Source of the DNA: Firmicutes bacterium UBA3941
GTDB taxonomy: Bacteria; Bacillota; Clostridia; Caldicoprobacterales; UBA3941
NCBI GenBank assembly: GCA_002385665.1
Contig: DGDX01000090.1
Coordinates: 676-20,804 of the forward strand
Length of the DNA: 20,129 bases
Direction of reading: 5' to 3'
Position numbers and translations under genes: made by a program. Positions 14,860-20,129 of the stretch are shown piece after piece; within the stretch, counting starts at the first letter, position 1, and every line of letters begins with the position of its first letter. The notes beneath the pieces are model-generated. The model saw nothing but the letters and a program-made list of their open reading frames with translations. It made no database searches and had not been told where the DNA came from.

Positions 14860-14900
14860 ATAGCCCTGGGATAAATATAGTTCTAAGGGCTATTTATTTT
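14860..14900 (+). terminator. Intrinsic terminator after the folded element
   Basis: ATAGCCCT (14860-14867) pairs perfectly with AGGGCTAT (14886-14893), followed by TTTATTTT. The 18-base loop is somewhat long. It ends either the oxidoreductase operon or a separate RNA. Confidence 0.7.
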
Positions 14901-14917
14901 GCTGTTATTACCTTATC

Positions 14918-14946
14918 TTGTAAAGCATATAGGAAAGTAGTATACT
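14918..14946 (+). promoter_or_regulatory. Sigma-A-type promoter for the Mur ligase/M42 operon
   Basis: TTGTAA (14918-14923), an exact 17-base spacer, then TATACT (14941-14946), directly after the terminator and about 107 bases before the chosen start codon. The leader contains a small hairpin, CAGGC/GCCTG (14967-14971 with 14976-14980). Confidence 0.65.
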
Positions 14947-15052
14947 ATACTTGATTGATGGAGAATCAGGCAACTGCCTGGAATTATAGTTTTGACCTTC
15001 TTATGGGCTGTGTGGACTCAATGATGTTAAATAAATTGGAAGGATGAAGCGA

Positions 15053-16408
15053 ATGATACTTAGGGAATTGCTGGCCAGCACCCCTGTTTTTGAAATAGTT
15101 GGTCGTAGGAGAATTGACGTGAAAGGTATAGCCCTACATCCAAGGGATGTAAAAAAAGGATATCTGTATATTTATGTTGCGGAAAAACTAGAAATGTCCT
15201 ACGAACAGGCCATAGAACAAGCCATTCAAAACGGTGCCATAGCCATTGTCATTGGAAGTGATAATGAAATACCGAAAAACAACATTACCTTTATTAGGAC
15301 ATATCACCACAAACGTTTTCTTTCCGCAGTATCCAGGAATTTTTACAATAATCCATCCCAGAATATGAGCTTGGTCGGTATTACTGGTTCACATGGAAAG
15401 ACTACAGTCGGTTGGATGATAAAATCCATCTTAAACGTAGCAGGTATTCCAGGGGTTATGCTAGGTATTGATTATTGTCAAGTAGGCGACCACTCGTGGA
15501 ATGAATATTCTGGAGGTATGAACCCTCTTAATATGAACGAGTTCTTACACAGGGCCGTGAAAGAGGGGGTCCACTGGGGTATAATTGAATGTACCTATAC
15601 CGGTATCGCGGAAGACAGATTCAGCCATATATGGTTTGATGGTATTATTTATACCGACTTATACACTTATTTTCAAAACCAAAAGGCTGATTATCACTAT
15701 TTTGAGATGAGAAAAACTCTGATCGATCACCTAAAGACCACTCAAAGTCCTGTTGTCGTCAATGTAGACGATTTCTACGCGTTTCATTTGATACGTGACA
15801 GTAGTGTAGGTTACGGTTTGTTCAATGAAGCAGATATTACCGCCCGGGACCTGGAACTTTTCCCCGAATCAAGTAGTTTTTTATTGATAACCCCGAAGGG
15901 AAAAAGGAAGGTTAAGCTAAGCATTCCAGGTATACATAATGTCTATAACGCCTTAGCTGCTGCCGGCTGGGGACTGGCCGAAGGTTTGGATCTGGATGAT
16001 GTTGTTAAGGGAATAGAGGCTTTTAAGGATATGCCCGGACTAGTAGAACAGTTAGGATTTGTAAACAGCATACTGGTAAAGGATATCTTAGATTCTGATC
16101 TGGATGAGATCGAGAAAGTGTTTGAAAGCCTGGAAGATCGGGATGGTATAGTTACTGTCCTGTGTATGGATGAATCCAAGGATATTGATAAATATAAAAG
16201 GTTGGGTGATATCATAGGTCAGCACGGTGGCCATTGTATTATAATCCATGATTATTTTTCAAACAGTAATATGAACGAGATGGAAGCTGCAGTGGAGAAA
16301 AAAATGGGTAATGTAAAAGTTCATCACCAAACCGATTATTATAAAGCTATTCAAAAGGCGACTACGTTTTTACCCCGAGGCGGTCATATCCTATTGGTAA
16401 GGGGGTAA
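15053..16408 (+). CDS. Divergent Mur-ligase-family protein (MurE-like fold)
   Basis: The 451-residue protein has the three-domain Mur ligase plan. A MurE-like N-terminal domain (DVKGIALHPRDVKKGYLYIYV..., AIQNGAIAIVIG) is followed by the ATP loop GITGSHGKTT at about 109-118, NVDDFYAF, and IPGIHNVYNALAAAGWGLAEG. A DYH-YFEMRK segment keeps the lysine expected to be carbamylated. Several MurE landmarks are changed: the E-S-S-H region reads ECTYTG, the PGRME motif reads PGLVEQL, and the C-terminal D-x-x-H-x-P and DNPR motifs are absent. It probably forms an amide bond with ATP, but the substrate is unlikely to be the standard UDP-MurNAc-dipeptide. GGAAGG lies nine bases before ATG 15053 and directly abuts ATG 15044, hence this start. 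Three M42 peptidase genes follow in the same operon. Confidence 0.75.
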   Translation: MILRELLASTPVFEIVGRRRIDVKGIALHPRDVKKGYLYIYVAEKLEMSYEQAIEQAIQNGAIAIVIGSDNEIPKNNITFIRTYHHKRFLSAVSRNFYNNPSQNMSLVGITGSHGKTTVGWMIKSILNVAGIPGVMLGIDYCQVGDHSWNEYSGGMNPLNMNEFLHRAVKEGVHWGIIECTYTGIAEDRFSHIWFDGIIYTDLYTYFQNQKADYHYFEMRKTLIDHLKTTQSPVVVNVDDFYAFHLIRDSSVGYGLFNEADITARDLELFPESSSFLLITPKGKRKVKLSIPGIHNVYNALAAAGWGLAEGLDLDDVVKGIEAFKDMPGLVEQLGFVNSILVKDILDSDLDEIEKVFESLEDRDGIVTVLCMDESKDIDKYKRLGDIIGQHGGHCIIIHDYFSNSNMNEMEAAVEKKMGNVKVHHQTDYYKAIQKATTFLPRGGHILLVRG

Positions 16409-16469
16409 AATAGTTTCTAATGGTCGCAAAAAGTGAGGCCACCCTACATGATATTGGAGGAGTGATTAA

Positions 16470-17522
16470 ATGGATGCCAAAGCGTTTTTAAAAGAGTTGA
16501 TTGATATCCCGGGTGTTTCGGGGTATGAGGATGAGATCTCCAGGGTAATAATGGATGCGTTTAAACCCTATTGTCATGAAGTACGCCGTGACGCCTTTTT
16601 TAACGTGTACGGCAAAAAAATCGGCAATGTAGGACAGAAGGGACCCAGGATAATGCTGGCTGCTCACCTGGATGAGATCGGTCTGATGGTAAAGGACATC
16701 GATGACAAAGGATTTATTAGTTTCACTAATATAGGTGGTGTAGATCAAAGGATTCTTCTATCCCAGGAAGTGATTATCCATGGCAAGGAAAGGTTGTACG
16801 GTGTTATAGGTGCAAAGCCTCCTCATCTACAGGAAAAGGGGGAGACTGAAAAAGCCGTCCCAATGGATGAGATGATGATTGATGTCGGGCTTCATCCGGA
16901 TGATATTAAAAAGAAAGTCACAATTGGAGATTTAATTACTTTCAAGAGTCCACTGATAAGCCTAGGCGGTAATATGGTATGTGGCAAATCCATAGACGAT
17001 AGGGCAGGCGTGGTTATGATGCTTGAAACTATGAAGGAATTGGATAAGCTAGTCTTTTCAGGGGAAGTTTATTTCGTGGCGACCTCTCAGGAGGAGGTAG
17101 GTACCAGGGGCGCCATCATCAGTACCTATAGCGTTGATCCGGATATAGGTATCGCTATAGATGTCACTCATGGTGACACCCCAGACGCACCAAAAGATGA
17201 AACCCATGCCATGGACAAGGGTCCGGTCATCGCTGTAGGACCAAACATGCATCCAAAATTAACAGAAAGACTAATGAATGTAGCGGATGATAATGAAATA
17301 GGATACTTGATAGAGGTCGAACCCGGTCTAACGGGTACGGATGCCAGGTCGATTCAGGTCTCACGTGAAGGTGTTCCTACGGTATTGATCGAGCTCCCAT
17401 TAAGATACATGCATACCACTGTTGAAACCTTGAATATGGAGAATATTAGGAAGGCATCCAGACTGACTGCTCTATTTATAGCGTCTATGAAGGAGGGATG
17501 GGAAGAATGTCTGACTTATTGA
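16470..17522 (+). CDS. M42-family metallo-aminopeptidase (paralogue 1)
   Basis: This 350-residue protein has all M42 (glutamyl aminopeptidase/endoglucanase-like) landmarks. These are PGVSGYEDE at the N-terminus, metal-binding AAHLDEIG (H66, D68), SIDDRAG (D176-D177), the catalytic glutamate pair SQEEVGTRG (E208-E209), AIDVTHGD (D231) and the last metal histidine in LRYMHT. The central PDZ-like/TET dimerisation insert is present (GVIGAKPPHLQ). Such enzymes form large cytosolic TET complexes with two Zn or Co ions and trim short peptides from the N-terminus. GGAGGAG precedes ATG 16470. Its 3' end overlaps the second paralogue by 16 bases. Confidence 0.92.
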   Translation: MDAKAFLKELIDIPGVSGYEDEISRVIMDAFKPYCHEVRRDAFFNVYGKKIGNVGQKGPRIMLAAHLDEIGLMVKDIDDKGFISFTNIGGVDQRILLSQEVIIHGKERLYGVIGAKPPHLQEKGETEKAVPMDEMMIDVGLHPDDIKKKVTIGDLITFKSPLISLGGNMVCGKSIDDRAGVVMMLETMKELDKLVFSGEVYFVATSQEEVGTRGAIISTYSVDPDIGIAIDVTHGDTPDAPKDETHAMDKGPVIAVGPNMHPKLTERLMNVADDNEIGYLIEVEPGLTGTDARSIQVSREGVPTVLIELPLRYMHTTVETLNMENIRKASRLTALFIASMKEGWEECLTY

Positions 17523-18526
17523 GACGATTAACCAGTGCCAGAGGGGTTTCAGGCGATGAAGGGGATATCAGAAAAGTCATAATTGATGAGATTACACCTT
17601 TGGTTGACGAAGTACATATAGACAGGATGGGTAATGTAATAGGTTACAAGAAAGGTACCAATCCCAAACGCAAAGTAATGCTCTGTGCTCATATGGATGA
17701 GGTAGGATTCATTATTACCAGGATTGAAGACAATGGAATGTTAAAGTTTGCAACTGTTGGCTCTATAGATTCAAGAATTCTTCCCTCCAAAAGGGTAAAA
17801 ATTGGAGACAAGGGAGTTCCCGGAGTAATGGGGATAAAAGCCATACATCTTCAAGAACCTTCGGAGCGTAAAAATGCCGTTAAGGCTAAACATATGTATA
17901 TCGATATAGGGGCCAGGAGTAAAGAAGAGGCAGAAAAGCTGGTAAGTCTGGGAGATTATGCTGTTTTTGACAGTGACTTGGTCTATTTTGGGGATGGTAG
18001 AGTAAAGAGCAAGGCACTTGATGATAGAGTTGGATGCTTTACCCTCATAGAATCCCTAAAAGGCAATTATCCCTTTGATTTATATGCCTGTTTTACAGTC
18101 CAGGAGGAAGTGGGACTCAGAGGAGCAAAGGTAGCTGCATACCATATACAACCGGATATCGGGTTGGTTGTGGAAGGAACTACATGTTCAGATGTCCCGA
18201 AAGTTGAGCCTCACAGGCATACTACCAGAATGGGTGATGGGCCTGCCATATCCATTGCTGATCTAGCCTCTTACAGCAATAAAAGGATGGTCTCCTTTTT
18301 GATTGAGTGCGCCAAGAATGCTGGCATACCCTATCAGATTAAAGAAGGTATAACCGGTGGCAATGATGCAGGCGAAATCCAAAGATCCCGAGCTGGTGCA
18401 ATGACCGCTGTCATATCGGTACCTTGCCGCTATATTCATTCACCTTCATCGGTAATGGATTTAAAGGATCTGGATAACACTGTTAGGTTGGTTAAAGAAT
18501 TCTTAGAAGGATGTGAGAGTTTATGA
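17507..18526 (+). CDS. M42-family metallo-aminopeptidase (paralogue 2)
   Basis: This is a 339-residue paralogue with CAHMDEVG, ALDDRVG, VQEEVGLRG and RYIHS, so the metal and catalytic residues are present. Where the first and third copies have DVT, this one has VVEGTTCSD: the bridging aspartate position is a glutamate. Such a change is seen within M42 and may alter metal or substrate preference. I chose ATG 17507 because AGGAGGG (17491-17497) is nine bases upstream. The in-frame ATG 17498 touches that site directly. It overlaps both neighbouring genes, the third by ATGA, which indicates tight translational coupling. Confidence 0.9.
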   Translation: MSDLLRRLTSARGVSGDEGDIRKVIIDEITPLVDEVHIDRMGNVIGYKKGTNPKRKVMLCAHMDEVGFIITRIEDNGMLKFATVGSIDSRILPSKRVKIGDKGVPGVMGIKAIHLQEPSERKNAVKAKHMYIDIGARSKEEAEKLVSLGDYAVFDSDLVYFGDGRVKSKALDDRVGCFTLIESLKGNYPFDLYACFTVQEEVGLRGAKVAAYHIQPDIGLVVEGTTCSDVPKVEPHRHTTRMGDGPAISIADLASYSNKRMVSFLIECAKNAGIPYQIKEGITGGNDAGEIQRSRAGAMTAVISVPCRYIHSPSSVMDLKDLDNTVRLVKEFLEGCESL

Positions 18527-19521
18527 TAGACTTGATCCAAAAACTATCAGGAATTTATGGTCCCTCAGGTAATGAGGAATTGGTAAGTGAGGCCATTCGC
18601 GAAGAGATAGAATCCTATGTAGATGAAATTGATGTTGATGTCATGGGTAACCTCATAGCGGTAAAGAAGGGTACTGGAGACGGTAAAAGAATTATGCTGG
18701 CAGCACATATGGATCAAATCGGGCTGATGGTTACTCATATCGATGATAAAGGTTTCTTAAGGTTTGCGAATCTTGGGGGTATATCCGTAGCCAATTCTAT
18801 CTGCCGTAGAGTAGTGTTTAAAAACGGGACAGTTGGGGTAATAGGCTATGAAACCGAACTGAACAGCTGGAAGGATATCACCCTTTCCAAGATGTACATA
18901 GATATAGGAGCCTCTGACCGGGAAGAAGCCGAGCGTTTAGTCCAGATAGGCGATGTAGCAGTATATCATTCCTTGTTTAGTGCTAGTAACGGAAAATATA
19001 TTGGGGGGGCTATGGACGATAGGGCTGGATGTGCTCTTTTAGTTAAGACCATAAAGAGTATCGGAGATTCCCCCAATGATCTGTATTTTGTATTTACTGT
19101 ACAAGAGGAGTTGGGTCTGAGGGGGGCGAAAACGTCGGCTTACGCCTTGGAACCTGATCTAGCTATTGCAGTTGACGTCACCGCTACAGGCGATACCCCC
19201 AAGTGTAAACCCATGGCGGTATCATTGGGTGATGGTCCTGCTATTAAAATTAAGGATGCATCGGTACTTGCGCATCCCAAAGTTAAGGAATTAATGATAA
19301 CTACAGCCCAGAAACATGGCATTCCATATCAGCTGGAGATACTAGAATATGGGGGAACGGATTCTGGTGCTATTCACCTTTCTCGTAGTGGGGTTCCCTC
19401 TGGTGTACTCTCCATTCCCTGTAGGTATGTCCACAGTGACAGTGAAACAATAGATGCTGGGGATATGGATAATGGAGTTAAGCTACTTATCAAGATTCTG
19501 GAAGAGAATATCAGTATATAA
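18523..19521 (+). CDS. M42-family metallo-aminopeptidase (paralogue 3)
   Basis: This is a 332-residue paralogue starting inside the stop of the previous gene (ATGA). It retains AAHMDQIG, AMDDRAG, the VQEELGLRG glutamate pair, VDVTATGD and RYVHS, so it should be active. It differs from the other two in the PDZ-like insert. There the K-P-x-HLQ stretch is replaced by GYETELNSWKD, losing the conserved HL; the N-terminus reads SGIYGPSGNEE. Three co-translated but diverged copies may form mixed or separate TET particles with different substrate ranges. A strong terminator follows 35 bases after the stop. Confidence 0.9.
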   Translation: MIDLIQKLSGIYGPSGNEELVSEAIREEIESYVDEIDVDVMGNLIAVKKGTGDGKRIMLAAHMDQIGLMVTHIDDKGFLRFANLGGISVANSICRRVVFKNGTVGVIGYETELNSWKDITLSKMYIDIGASDREEAERLVQIGDVAVYHSLFSASNGKYIGGAMDDRAGCALLVKTIKSIGDSPNDLYFVFTVQEELGLRGAKTSAYALEPDLAIAVDVTATGDTPKCKPMAVSLGDGPAIKIKDASVLAHPKVKELMITTAQKHGIPYQLEILEYGGTDSGAIHLSRSGVPSGVLSIPCRYVHSDSETIDAGDMDNGVKLLIKILEENISI

Positions 19522-19555
19522 GGGTTAATCAAGCTAAAGCTGATGTATATATCAT

Positions 19556-19596
19556 TTGGGGTTTGCGACGCATATTGCAAACCCCAATTTAATTTT
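19556..19596 (+). terminator. Strong intrinsic terminator after the M42 operon
   Basis: TTGGGGTTTGC (19556-19566) pairs perfectly with GCAAACCCCAA (19577-19587) around a 10-base loop, followed by TTTAATTTT. It closes the Mur ligase/M42 operon. Confidence 0.88.
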
Positions 19597-19609
19597 GGAC
19601 TAATAACAG

Positions 19610-19639
19610 TTGGTAAACCCCATAGATGTATGATATATT
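19610..19639 (+). promoter_or_regulatory. Probable promoter of the NfeD-family gene
   Basis: TTGGTA (19610-19615), an 18-base spacer, then TATATT (19634-19639) preceded by TGA, which gives an extended -10. It lies between the terminator and the next start codon. Confidence 0.5.
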
Positions 19640-19677
19640 ATTATTGGACCTTTATCTAAATGGGGGAGGGTGGTAGA

Positions 19678-20129
19678 ATGCCAGCAAATGATATTTGGTT
19701 TATGATCGCCTTGTTCATATTCGGCGGTATATTGATGATTCTGGAACTAATCATGCCAGGCTTTGGCGTTGCGGGTATAGCAGGTATCGTGTCCCTAATT
19801 GCAGGGATTGTAGTAGGATCTTCTGTTTTAACATCAGGTCAATTGGCGGTAGTAATTTTCTTGGTATTCGTATTTATTGTAATAATGGTGGTGTTGTTAT
19901 ACAGATCAGCCATTAGAAACGGAAGATTGTCAAGGCTGTTATTTCTCCGTACTAGAGCTTCAAAGGATGAGGGTTATACCAGCAGTAAAAGCTATGAAGA
20001 TATGGTAGGTAGGGTGGGTGTATCCACAACTAATCTTCGACCCTCAGGGACAGGGGATTTTGATGGTATAAAAATGGATATTATAGCGGATGGGCAGTAT
20101 ATTCCAAAAGGCACCAAAATAAAGATAGT
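19678..20129 (+). CDS. NfeD-family membrane protein (5' part, cut by window end)
   Basis: An open frame runs from ATG 19678 to the window edge without a stop (150 codons visible). The N-terminal half has hydrophobic segments: residues ~6-24, ~32-54 with the family-like LELIMPGFGVAGIAG turn, and ~58-76. A basic loop follows, then a soluble OB-fold domain beginning VGRVGVSTTNLRPSGTGDFDG and DGQYIPKGTKIK. That order is the NfeD (short form, no ClpP-like protease domain) pattern. Such proteins are usually encoded beside an SPFH/flotillin-like protein and act in membrane microdomain organisation, so a flotillin gene just downstream is likely but not visible. GGAGG lies eight bases before the ATG. 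The last few residues and the stop are missing. Confidence 0.9.
   Translation, partial: MPANDIWFMIALFIFGGILMILELIMPGFGVAGIAGIVSLIAGIVVGSSVLTSGQLAVVIFLVFVFIVIMVVLLYRSAIRNGRLSRLLFLRTRASKDEGYTSSKSYEDMVGRVGVSTTNLRPSGTGDFDGIKMDIIADGQYIPKGTKIKI

Noticed and set aside
14847..14954. Possible 35-codon ORF with TTG start seven bases after a good AGGAGG (14834-14839); an alternative GTG start gives only fMet-Phe-stop
   Set aside because: It runs through the terminator hairpin and the next promoter, and has no resemblance to a known peptide. The ribosome-site match may be chance, although it is the only strong one in the gap.

Overview
The window looks like chromosomal DNA of a low-to-moderate GC, anaerobic Bacillota (Clostridia-type). 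The signs are strong AGGAGG-type ribosome binding sites, frequent ATA/AGG/AGA codons, a ferredoxin-dependent 2-oxoacid oxidoreductase, M42 aminopeptidases, and an exopolysaccharide locus of Gram-positive style. I cannot name a species.

Region 1 (1-346) is the 3' part of a group II intron: the distal part of domain I through domains V and VI. No reverse transcriptase ORF is present where domain IV should be, and the 5' end lies outside the window.

Region 2 (509-8815) is a same-strand, tightly packed cell-surface polysaccharide operon. In order it holds a Wzz/YveK-like chain-length protein, a WecA/TagO-like polyprenyl-phosphate sugar-1-phosphate transferase, a GT4 glycosyltransferase, an O-antigen ligase/polymerase-type membrane protein split by a frameshift at an A7 run, a FemAB/CelD-like acyltransferase with an extra C-terminal GNAT-like domain, a NodB polysaccharide deacetylase and a MurJ/MviN-family flippase. 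It ends in a hairpin terminator. Logically, the glycan is started on undecaprenyl phosphate, extended, acylated or deacetylated, flipped and polymerised. The rest of the locus, with more glycosyltransferases and perhaps a kinase, is probably upstream of the window.

Region 3 (8870-10911) has a convergent isocitrate dehydrogenase gene on the minus strand and, divergent from it, a YigZ/IMPACT-family gene.

Region 4 (10995-14569) holds a P-loop ATPase of MinD/SIMIBI type followed by a four-gene 2-oxoacid:ferredoxin oxidoreductase operon (ferredoxin, alpha, TPP-binding beta, gamma). A candidate folded RNA leader lies between the ATPase gene and the ferredoxin gene.

Region 5 (14570-15052) is a 480-base gap. 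It holds a very regular folded element at 14663-14814: a 19-bp basal stem with two single-base bulges, closing three hairpins. A possible promoter lies upstream of it and an intrinsic terminator downstream. This is the best candidate in the window for an undescribed RNA or palindromic element. A separate sigma-A-like promoter then serves the next operon.

Region 6 (15053-19586) is a divergent Mur-ligase-family ATPase followed by three tandem, overlapping M42 aminopeptidase paralogues, closed by a strong terminator. Region 7 (19678 to the end) is the start of an NfeD-family membrane protein gene, cut by the window edge.
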